NCBI GenBank assembly: GCA_051955775.1
Contig: JBQCGJ010000363.1
Coordinates: 1 to 7,653 of the forward strand
DNA: 7,653 nucleotides
Source: DASUHT01 sp051955775
Lineage (GTDB): Bacteria; Actinomycetota; Thermoleophilia; Gaiellales; JAICJC01
Direction of reading: 5' to 3'
Below, one piece after another: positions 1 through 5,934 of this stretch (position 1 is its first letter; each line of letters begins with the position of its first letter). A program made the translations under genes and the position numbers. Under the pieces are notes generated by a model. It saw only the letters and a program-made list of their open reading frames with translations, was not told where the DNA came from and did no database searches.

Positions 1-536
1 AGCTCCATGAACGCCGACCCGCCGCCCGGGTAGCCCGTGCTCGGGTTGGGCGCGTTGGAGTCCGAGCGCGGCCTGCAGGCGGTCTGCGGGAACGAGTGCG
101 AGTCGCACAGGTTCATCGAGAACCAGGGCGCCAGAGTCAGCTCGAAGCTGTGCGTGACGTCCTTCCCGGGATGCCCCACGGTGGGCAGCGCGTGCGGCTC
201 GACCGGCAGCTTCTCGGTCCATGTCACGTTGCTGCTGGCGCCGGGGCGGTTGGAGATGAACTCGAGCGCCGGCTCGTCGTGCCCGATGTAGTGCCCGTGG
301 TCCTCGGCCCGCTGGGCGCCGATGGCCGGGTCGCGGCACACCATGGTCAGCTTCACGGTCTTCTGGATGGGGCTGAAGCCGTTGCAGTCGAGCATGCCGA
401 CGGCGTGCGGGCGCACGTGCACCGGCCCTCCGCCTGTCGCGCCCGCCTGGGCTGCCCCGGTCACCATCGTCGCAAGCACCAGCGCGGCCACCCACATCGG
501 GATCCGCCGGCCTGATGCGGCCGAGAGTCGTCGCAC
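1..536 (-). CDS. Secreted protein of unknown function, 3' part outside the window
   Basis: An open frame runs from a GTG at 536-534 to the left edge: 178 codons and no stop. The start is fixed by AGGAGG 6 nt upstream. The N-terminus has arginines at residues 2, 3, 10 and 11, then a hydrophobic stretch at about 14-28 ending in AAQA, so a signal peptidase I site after Ala31 is likely and the product should be exported. The mature part begins GATGGGPVHVRPH and carries HAVGMLDCNGFSP (44-56), four cysteines (51, 67, 144, 154) that could pair as disulfides outside the cell, and the segments YIGHDEPALEFIS and FELTLAPWFS. There is no later membrane segment in the visible part. From memory, similar uncharacterised secreted proteins occur in Streptomyces and other high-GC bacteria; I know of no assigned function. 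It is transcribed divergently from the tmk operon. Confidence 0.8.
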   Translation of the reverse strand, partial: MRRLSAASGRRIPMWVAALVLATMVTGAAQAGATGGGPVHVRPHAVGMLDCNGFSPIQKTVKLTMVCRDPAIGAQRAEDHGHYIGHDEPALEFISNRPGASSNVTWTEKLPVEPHALPTVGHPGKDVTHSFELTLAPWFSMNLCDSHSFPQTACRPRSDSNAPNPSTGYPGGGSAFME

Positions 537-542
537 GCTCCC

Positions 543-548
543 CCTCCT
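543..548 (-). promoter_or_regulatory. Shine-Dalgarno of the secreted protein gene
   Basis: On the minus strand AGGAGG lies 6 nt before the GTG at 536-534, an almost ideal anti-16S match and spacing. It decides the start. An in-frame TTG 12 nt upstream of the GTG overlaps this site's own 5' flank and is a worse choice. Confidence 0.75.
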
Positions 549-570
549 CAACTGGACGCCGAACCGCACG

Positions 571-600
571 ACGATAATCGGTGAACCGTGGTTGGCGCAA
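571..600 (-). promoter_or_regulatory. Candidate promoter for the secreted protein gene
   Basis: Read on the minus strand, TTGCGC (600-595) and TATCGT (576-571) are separated by 18 nt, resembling -35 and -10 boxes of the main sigma factor. Transcription would start near 565, leaving a short leader that contains the Shine-Dalgarno. The local sequence is less GC-rich than its surroundings. This is a motif match only. Confidence 0.35.
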
Positions 601-639
601 GGGGGGCAGACACCCCATCGCGCTCGCCACCGACTGGCG

Positions 640-645
640 TAGGCT
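640..645 (+). promoter_or_regulatory. -10 box for a leaderless tmk transcript
   Basis: TAGGCT ends 7 nt before the GTG at 653. A TANNNT hexamer 6-8 nt before a purine-TG start is the classic actinobacterial leaderless arrangement, in which transcription begins at the start codon. There is no convincing Shine-Dalgarno for this GTG, which agrees. No clear -35 box is visible at 17-18 nt spacing. Confidence 0.55.
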
Positions 646-652
646 TCCCGGA

Positions 653-1264
653 GTGAGCCGTCCCGCGCCCCGCTTCATCTCGCTGGAAGGCCTCGACGGC
701 ACCGGCAAGACCACCCAGGCGTCGCTGCTGGCCGACGCGCTGCGCGAGCGCGGGCGCGACGTGGTGAGCGTGCGCGAGCCCGGCGGCACAGCCGTCGGGG
801 AACGTGTGCGCGAGATCCTGCTCGACCCGAGTTCTCACATCGCGCCGTGGGCGGAGGCGCTGCTGTACGCGGCGGCCCGGGCCCAGCTCGTCAGCGAGGT
901 GATCCGCCCTGCACTGGAGCGGGGGGCGGTGGTGGTGGCCGACCGCTTCGTCGACTCCTCCCTGGCATACCAGGGGGTGGCCCGCGGACTCGGTGTGGAG
1001 CTGGTGCGGGCCGTGAACGAGGCGGCCACAGGCGGCTTGTATCCGGACTGCACGCTGCTGCTCGAGTTGCCCTGGGACGCCGCAGCGGCCCGCCTGGGAG
1101 ACCGGCCGGACCGCATGGAGGCCGAGCACGACGGCTTCCATGCCGCCGTCGCGGCCGGCTTCGCGCAGACGCTGGTGCGGTTCCCCGACCGCGTGCATTC
1201 GGTGGACGCCTCGGGCAGCCCGGACGAGGTGGCGGCCCGGGTGCGTGAGGCGGCCGGGCTGTGA
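653..1264 (+). CDS. tmk: Thymidylate kinase (dTMP kinase)
   Basis: Phosphorylates dTMP to dTDP with ATP in the cytoplasm, the step before dTTP. The 203-residue product has the family's usual length. Visible motifs: P-loop GLDGTGKT (13-20), REPGGT (41-46), the DR motif VVVADRFVDSSLAYQG (93-108), and an arginine-bearing LID ending DRMEAE (153-158). A P-loop without arginine combined with arginines in the LID matches the bacterial (E. coli-like) type. The frame is open from a GTG at 581, but GTG 653 is preferred because it gives the normal short N-terminus before FISLEG and sits 7 nt after a TAGGCT box. First gene of a four-gene operon; its TGA overlaps the next start (GTGA). Confidence 0.95.
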   Translation: MSRPAPRFISLEGLDGTGKTTQASLLADALRERGRDVVSVREPGGTAVGERVREILLDPSSHIAPWAEALLYAAARAQLVSEVIRPALERGAVVVADRFVDSSLAYQGVARGLGVELVRAVNEAATGGLYPDCTLLLELPWDAAAARLGDRPDRMEAEHDGFHAAVAAGFAQTLVRFPDRVHSVDASGSPDEVAARVREAAGL

Positions 1265-2343
1265 GCGACCCCTTCGATGGGCTGCCTGCGCAGCCGGAGG
1301 CCGGGCGTCTGCTGCGGGCGGCGCTGGAGCGGCCGGTGCACGCCTACCTGCTGTCCGGCCCGCCCGGCACCGGCAAGCGCGAATATGCCGACCGGTTCGC
1401 GGCCGCGCTGCTCGGCGGGGAGCTGCACAGAGTCGAGACGCGCACCCACCCCGACCTGTTCGTGCTGGAGCCGGAGGGCGCCGGCATCCGCATCGACGAC
1501 GCCCGCAGGCTGCGCCGCGACCTCCACCTGCGGCCGTTCGAGGCGTCGCGCCGGGTGTACCTGGTGCTGGACGCCCATCTGCTGCGCGACGAGTCGGCCA
1601 ACGCGCTTCTGAAGTCGCTCGAGGAGCCACCCGAGTACGGGGTGTTCGTGCTGGTGTCCGACCACGCGGGGCGGATGCTGCCGACCATCCTCTCGCGGGT
1701 CGCGACCGTGCCCTTCCGGCCGTTCTCGGCGCAGGCGCTGGAGGCGCACACGGGCGATCCAGCAGCGGCCAGGGCGGCCATGGGAAACCTCCGCCAGGCG
1801 GTCGAGCTGGCCACCGACGAGGGCGCCCGCGAGCGGCGTGCGGCATACCGGGCGCTGGCCCGGGCAAGCCTGTGCGATCCGGGGTTTGACCCCGCCGCCG
1901 CTGCCGCCGATGTGCTGGCATTCGCCGGGCTGCGCGCGAAGGCGGAGTCCGCCCGTGTGGACTCCGAGCTGCGCGAGCTGCTTGCCTCGGCTGACGACGA
2001 TCGCGAGCGGCGGGCGGTCACGCGCCGATTCGACGAGCGATCGAAGCGGCTGGCCCGGCGGGCTGAGTGGGACGAGCTGCGGCTGGCGGTGGACACCATC
2101 GGCTGGTGGTACCGCGACGTGATGGCCGGCAGGTTGGGTGCCGCAGATGCGGTGCTAGACTCGGATCCGGCCGGCGACGTGGCTGAAGGTACCGCGGGCG
2201 GGGCGGTGGGTGATGTCGTCGACGCACTGTCCGTTGTGCTGGACGCCCGCCGGTCACTGGAGTTAAACGTTCATCCGGGACTGGCGCTGGAGGCGATGTT
2301 CCACCGGCTCGCGCGCTCCCCGGTCGAGACAGTGGAGTCGTGA
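1261..2343 (+). CDS. holB: DNA polymerase III subunit delta prime (clamp loader)
   Basis: Clamp-loader subunit that helps the gamma/tau-delta-delta' complex place the beta clamp on primed DNA. The 360-residue protein opens with HAYLLSGPPGTGKR (27-40), a complete Walker A motif. It continues with THPDLFVLEPEG (62-73), IRIDDARRLRRDL (77-88), a degenerate Walker B around VYLVLDAHLL (99-108), NALLKSLEEPP (114-124) and the arginine-finger segment TILSRV (142-147). The rest is a helical C-terminal part typical of the collar domain. Two oddities are seen: the Cys4 zinc module normally found before THPDL is absent, and the SRC motif reads SRV, keeping the arginine. GTG start overlaps the tmk stop by 4 nt, so translational coupling is likely. 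A gamma/tau paralogue is less likely because of the length, the tmk neighbour and the lack of a long C-terminus. Confidence 0.9.
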   Translation: MSDPFDGLPAQPEAGRLLRAALERPVHAYLLSGPPGTGKREYADRFAAALLGGELHRVETRTHPDLFVLEPEGAGIRIDDARRLRRDLHLRPFEASRRVYLVLDAHLLRDESANALLKSLEEPPEYGVFVLVSDHAGRMLPTILSRVATVPFRPFSAQALEAHTGDPAAARAAMGNLRQAVELATDEGARERRAAYRALARASLCDPGFDPAAAAADVLAFAGLRAKAESARVDSELRELLASADDDRERRAVTRRFDERSKRLARRAEWDELRLAVDTIGWWYRDVMAGRLGAADAVLDSDPAGDVAEGTAGGAVGDVVDALSVVLDARRSLELNVHPGLALEAMFHRLARSPVETVES

Positions 2344-2346
2344 GAG

Positions 2347-3150
2347 ATGGCCCAAGTCGTCGGGGTGGTGTTCCAACCGGGCGGCAAGGTCTACTCGTTC
2401 GACGCGGCCGGGCTTGAGCTGCGCTGGGACGAGAAGGTGATCTGCCAGACCGCGCGTGGCCGGGAGCTGGGCAGGGTCGTGCAGGCGACCCACGAGCTGC
2501 CCGACGAGGAGCTGACCAGCCCGCTCAAGAAGGTGGTGCGGCGGGCCGGGCCGGCGGACGAGGAGCAGGTGCGCCAGAACCGGGTGGAAGCCAAGCGCGC
2601 GATGCTCGTGTTCCGCGAGCTGACGCGGCGGCACGGGCTGGCGCTGAAGCCGATCTCGTCCGAGATGGCCTTCGATCAGAGCCGCGTCGCGTTCGCATTC
2701 TCGGCGGAGCAGAAGGTGGACACGTCGGAGCTGCGATCGGAGCTGTCGTCGCGGCTGCGGCGGCGGGTCGATCTGCGCCAGGTCGGGCCACGCGAACAGG
2801 GCCGCCTGTGCGGCGGGATGGGGCTGTGCGGCGGGCGCCTGTGCTCCAGCCGGTACCCGTGCCACGAGCAGCCGATCACGCTGCGCATGGCGAAGGATCA
2901 GGAGCTGCCCATGAACCCCGGCCGGATCACGGGACTGTGCGGCCGGCTGCGCTGCTGCCTGGCGTTCGAGCACCCGCTGTACCGCTCGTTCCGCGATCGT
3001 GCCCCGGCCGTCGGGCGCACGGTATCGACCCCGCATGGAACCGGAGTCGTGCGAAGCTACGAGGTGCTTCGCGACGCATGTGTGGTGGAAATGGAGGGAA
3101 GCACGACAGTGGAGATCAAGCTTGACGAGCTGCAAGAGGTCACGGCATGA
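2347..3150 (+). CDS. ricT: PSP1-domain protein, RicT/YaaT homologue
   Basis: In Bacillus subtilis RicT (YaaT) joins RicA and RicF in an iron-sulfur Y-complex that affects RNase Y-dependent mRNA maturation, sporulation and competence; whether that role holds here is unknown. The 267-residue protein matches the family along its length. The N-terminal half leads to the Cys-rich core LCGGMGLCGGRLC (154-166), then ITLRMAKDQELPMNPGRI (177-194) and GLCGRLRCCLAFEHPLY (196-212), followed by a short basic beta-rich tail. Cysteines are at 33, 155, 161, 166, 172, 198, 203, 204 and 245. The usual CC after the first cluster is CS here, with an extra Cys at 172. The ATG lies 3 nt after the holB stop, with GGAG about 9 nt upstream. 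Placement right after holB is the same as in Bacillus, which supports orthology. Confidence 0.88.
   Translation: MAQVVGVVFQPGGKVYSFDAAGLELRWDEKVICQTARGRELGRVVQATHELPDEELTSPLKKVVRRAGPADEEQVRQNRVEAKRAMLVFRELTRRHGLALKPISSEMAFDQSRVAFAFSAEQKVDTSELRSELSSRLRRRVDLRQVGPREQGRLCGGMGLCGGRLCSSRYPCHEQPITLRMAKDQELPMNPGRITGLCGRLRCCLAFEHPLYRSFRDRAPAVGRTVSTPHGTGVVRSYEVLRDACVVEMEGSTTVEIKLDELQEVTA
3134..3139 (+). promoter_or_regulatory. Shine-Dalgarno of the aldolase-family gene
   Basis: AAGAGG lies inside the end of the ricT-like gene, 7 nt before the ATG at 3147. It supports that start, which overlaps the upstream stop as ATGA. Confidence 0.55.
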
Positions 3151-4223
3151 GTGACATCGCGTATTGGGGGCCCGGCGACGGACCCGAGCTGGATGACTTC
3201 CGGGATGCGCTGCGCCGGGAGTGGGAGCGCCGCGGTTACCGGTTCGTCGAGGACGCCGACCAGGCGAACGTGATCTTCAACTTCGTCTACCCGGGGAAGC
3301 CGAAGCCGTTCCGGCGTCGCAACCGGGCGACCTATGTGACCGCCGTGCACCACGCCGCCACCGCGCCTGCGGATGCGCTGCGCAGCGGCTACCCGATGTT
3401 GGTGCGGGCGCTTGCAAATCTCGTCGTGCTGGTCGTGCCAGGGGACGCCTGCTACTTCGTCACGCTCGAGCAGGGGTCATACGCGGTGCCCGACCCCGGC
3501 GACCTCGAGCAGTGGGTGGGGGATGTGGTCGATCGCATCGAGCCGCTGGCCACCGCCCGGCTGGTGATCGACAACCGGTTCGACGCCGACCTGGAGCCCG
3601 AGTTGTGGGATGGCGACGAGCTGACGGCTCAGCTGTTCGACGCGGGCAAGCGGCTGGACCGGCTCGGCCTGCTGCCGGCGCCGTTCCCACTGGAGGAACT
3701 CGTCGGGCCCGACGACATGCGCTACATCAAGCTGGCGTACGGGATCGGCGGCCTGTCGTACGGGAACCTGTCGGTGCGCAAGGACAGCGACCGCTACTGG
3801 ATGAGCGCCTCTGGCGTCGACAAGTCGAATCTGCGCGTGGTCGGGCGCGACATCCTGATGGTCAAGGACTACGACGCGGAGTCCGGGACGATGGTGCTGT
3901 CCGTGCCGCCCGGCGTGGAGCCGCGGCGGGCGTCGGTGGACGCGATCGAGCACTGGATGATCTACCAGGAGCACCCCGAGGTGGGCGCGATCGTGCACGT
4001 GCATGCATGGATCAGCGACATCAAGGCCACCGAGTTCAACTCCCCGTGCGGCACGCGCGAGCTGGCCGTTGCCGTCGCCGACATCATCCGCGACGCGCCG
4101 GAGCCCGGGCGGACGGTGGTGGGCCTGAAGAACCATGGCCTGACCATCACGGGGCCGACGCTGGCCGACATCTTCGAGCGCATCGAGCCGGTGATCGAGG
4201 TTCAGGTGCCCATGTCGGCCTGA
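3147..4223 (+). CDS. Class II aldolase/adducin-family protein with an extra N-terminal region
   Basis: The C-terminal part (about 180-358) is a class II aldolase/adducin domain. It contains SYGNLSVR (204-211), WMSASGVDKSNL (218-229), the zinc-ligand pair HVH (284-286) in AIVHVHAW, and a third likely ligand His330 in LKNHGLTITGP. Family members are Zn-dependent sugar-phosphate aldolases, epimerases or decarboxylases, and some are non-enzymatic; the substrate cannot be told here. Residues 1-165 are not part of that fold. They include DFRDALRREWERRGYRFVED, a stretch NVIFNFVYPGKPKPFRRR (41-58) and hydrophobic NLVVLVVPG (91-99), and I cannot assign them to a known domain. No signal peptide, so probably cytoplasmic. 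The start overlaps the ricT-like stop by 4 nt (ATGA), making it the last gene of the tmk operon. Confidence 0.85.
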   Translation: MSDIAYWGPGDGPELDDFRDALRREWERRGYRFVEDADQANVIFNFVYPGKPKPFRRRNRATYVTAVHHAATAPADALRSGYPMLVRALANLVVLVVPGDACYFVTLEQGSYAVPDPGDLEQWVGDVVDRIEPLATARLVIDNRFDADLEPELWDGDELTAQLFDAGKRLDRLGLLPAPFPLEELVGPDDMRYIKLAYGIGGLSYGNLSVRKDSDRYWMSASGVDKSNLRVVGRDILMVKDYDAESGTMVLSVPPGVEPRRASVDAIEHWMIYQEHPEVGAIVHVHAWISDIKATEFNSPCGTRELAVAVADIIRDAPEPGRTVVGLKNHGLTITGPTLADIFERIEPVIEVQVPMSA

Positions 4224-4234
4224 CCGACAAGGTT

Positions 4235-4370
4235 CCCGGTGCCAGGTTCCGGTGGGCGGCCCGGTGCCTCCTTGGTGCGGCTGGCGATGGAGCAGTTCAG
4301 GTGCCAGGTACCGTCGACCGGCTGTGACAATGGTGACCGTCACAGCCGCCCACCGGAACCTGGCACCGGG
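4235..4370. repeat. Perfect 26-bp inverted repeat (REP/MITE-like) between convergent genes
   Basis: The arm at 4235-4260 is the exact reverse complement of the arm at 4345-4370, 84 nt apart. The arm core GGTGCCAGGT occurs at 4238-4247, again at 4300-4309 in the spacer, and inverted at 4358-4367. The right arm could thus pair with either the left arm (26 bp) or the middle copy (10 bp). It begins 11 nt after the aldolase stop and ends 5 nt before the kinase stop, on the other strand. No T-run follows either arm, so a standard rho-independent terminator is not shown, though a long stem could still stop or stabilise both converging transcripts. No transposase gene or target-site duplication is visible. 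Confidence 0.8.
4319..4348. repeat. Nested 10-bp hairpin inside the intergenic repeat
   Basis: CGGCTGTGAC (4319-4328) and GTCACAGCCG (4339-4348) are perfect reverse complements around a 10-nt loop AATGGTGACC, itself ending in the small palindrome GGTGACC. It overlaps the right 26-bp arm by 4 nt, so the two stems compete. It could be a terminator stem for either converging gene, although no U-tract follows. Confidence 0.75.
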
Positions 4371-4375
4371 CTGGG

Positions 4376-5818
4376 CTAGGTCAGCGGCAGCGAGAGCAGG
4401 AGCCGCGTCCCCATCCCCGGGGTGGAGTGGATCGTGAACTGGCCGCCGGCCAGGCGCACGCGTTCGGCGATCGAGTCGAGGCCCAGGTGCAGCCTGCGGC
4501 GGGCGGCGTCGCCGGGCTGGTTCGGGTCGAAGCCGCAGCCGTCGTCTCGAAGGCACACCTCCAGCCGGGCCCCGGCCTCGCGGCAGATCAGCCACACGTT
4601 GGCCGCGGCAGCGTGCTTGCGGACGTTGGCGACGCCCTCGGCCATGGCGCGATAGACGAGCGACTCCGTCGTGTCGCCGAAGCGCGCCCGCGAGCAGTCG
4701 AGGTGCGGCGAGAAGCCGGATTCCCGGGCCGCCTCGTCAAGCAGGTCGTCCAGCGCCGCCGCCAGCCCGCTCGTGATCAGCGTCGGCGGTCGCAGCTCGA
4801 ACATCAGGCGGCGCGTTCGCTCCATCGCCTGCGCCAGCGCTGCGCGGTACCCGGCCGCCGCCGAGATGGCCGTCTCGCTCTCCCCGCGGCCGATGGCCTC
4901 GGTGACGCGGTCGAGCGACAGCAGAGCGGCCGTCATGACCTGCACAGTGTCGTCGTGCAGGTCAACGGCGATCCGCGCGCGCTGCTCGTCCTCGGCTCGC
5001 AGCATGGCCGCGAGCACCTGCTCCCGGCGGGCCTCCGAGTCGCGCAGCGCTGCCTCCGCCGCGTTCCGCTCCGTGACGTCGAGCGACATCACGAGCGCGC
5101 CGACCACGTCGCCGTCGGCGGTCACCGGTGCCACGTGGGCGCGCACCCAGCGGCCGCTCAGCGACAGATCCAGCTCCGCGGTCTCGCCGTGCAGGGCGCC
5201 GGTGACGGCCCCTCGCAGCCGGTGCACCTCTTCCGGGTTGTCGCCGGTGGAGCCGAGCCGGCGGCCCTCGAGCTGGGTGGGGTCGGCGCCCGCCGCCTGG
5301 AACACCTGCCCGGCGGCCAGCGTGTATCGAAGCTCACGGTCGAACAGCGCGAAGCCGGCGTCGGGCACGCTCTCTGCGAGCAGCCGGTAGAGCTGCTCCG
5401 ACCGGCGCAGGCGGCCCTGCGCCTCCACCCGCTGGGTGATGTCCTCCATGCTGCCCTGGCGCTGAACCGGGCGCCCCTCGCTCGAGCGCACGACGGTCTC
5501 CACGTCCCGCACCCAGATGCTGTCGCTGGTTCTGGTCACCAGGCGGTACTCGCATTCCCACCGGTCGCCGGCGCCCTTCAGGAACTCCTCGTGCGAGGCG
5601 ATCACGCGATCGCGATCGTCGGGATGCAGCACCGATTCCCACAGCTCTCCGGCCAGCCACTCCTGCTGCGTGTAACCGGTCAACTCGCGGACGCGGGGCG
5701 AGATCCAGCGGACCGCCTCACGGCGGTCGGGCCGCTCGTCGCTCGTGTCCATGTAAGCAACAACAGGCAGCGCCTCGATCAGTATTCGGAAACGGTCGTG
5801 GGGGGATGGTTCGAGCAA
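4376..5818 (-). CDS. Soluble PAS-PAS sensor histidine kinase, NarL/DesK (HisKA_3) class
   Basis: Sensor kinase of 480 residues with no membrane segment, so it should sense a cytoplasmic signal. First PAS with PAC at about 8-135 (RFRILIEALP, WISPRVRELTGYT, HPDDRDRVI, MEDITQRVEAQG). Second PAS at about 140-250, ending LVMSLDVTERNAAE. A short coiled link leads to the dimerisation/phosphoacceptor box RIAVDLHDDTVQ with His288, then ELRPPTL (341-347). The ATPase follows: N-box EGVANVRKH (394-402), G1 DDGCGF (425-430), G2 HLGLDSI (444-450) and a final GMGTRLLLSLPL. This class signals to LuxR-type response regulators, but none is in view. The start is TTG at 5818-5816: the frame holds no ATG, GTG or TTG between the upstream TAG and this codon, and a later start would cut into the first PAS. 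The Shine-Dalgarno is weak (GGACGG, 8 nt). No key residue is missing. Confidence 0.88.
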   Translation of the reverse strand: MLEPSPHDRFRILIEALPVVAYMDTSDERPDRREAVRWISPRVRELTGYTQQEWLAGELWESVLHPDDRDRVIASHEEFLKGAGDRWECEYRLVTRTSDSIWVRDVETVVRSSEGRPVQRQGSMEDITQRVEAQGRLRRSEQLYRLLAESVPDAGFALFDRELRYTLAAGQVFQAAGADPTQLEGRRLGSTGDNPEEVHRLRGAVTGALHGETAELDLSLSGRWVRAHVAPVTADGDVVGALVMSLDVTERNAAEAALRDSEARREQVLAAMLRAEDEQRARIAVDLHDDTVQVMTAALLSLDRVTEAIGRGESETAISAAAGYRAALAQAMERTRRLMFELRPPTLITSGLAAALDDLLDEAARESGFSPHLDCSRARFGDTTESLVYRAMAEGVANVRKHAAAANVWLICREAGARLEVCLRDDGCGFDPNQPGDAARRRLHLGLDSIAERVRLAGGQFTIHSTPGMGTRLLLSLPLT

Positions 5819-5880
5819 GTTCGGGACCGTCCATGTCCGGCAGATGACTCGCCGTTCGGATGCGAACGGATGCGTCGCCT

Positions 5881-5886
5881 AGTCTA
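5881..5886 (-). promoter_or_regulatory. Candidate -10 box for the histidine kinase gene
   Basis: TAGACT on the minus strand lies in the 116-bp, AT-richer gap between the SDR stop and the kinase start, giving a leader of about 55 nt. The same hexamer precedes the tRNA gene in this window. No good -35 is seen. Weak evidence. Confidence 0.3.
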
Positions 5887-5934
5887 ACCATGACGAAGGA
5901 CATATGGGGTTCCCCCCAAACGTCCGGGTTTTTC

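Noticed and set aside
601..616. GGGG...CCCC mini-dyad (GGGGGGCAGACACCCC) upstream of tmk as an operator
   Set aside because: Only 4 pairs in a GC-rich background; easily chance.
548..1921. 457-codon minus-strand frame opposite tmk and holB
   Set aside because: It is Arg/Pro/Ala/Gly-rich, with no domain and no continuity of motifs. Such long antisense frames are expected opposite GC-rich genes, and the plus-strand genes are unmistakable.
2156..2161. TAGACT -10-like hexamer inside holB as an internal promoter
   Set aside because: It is about 185 nt from the next start, has no -35 partner and falls within well-conserved coding sequence.
4427..5887. 486-codon plus-strand frame opposite the histidine kinase
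   Set aside because: The composition is typical of a GC-rich shadow frame, while the minus strand carries every kinase motif in order.
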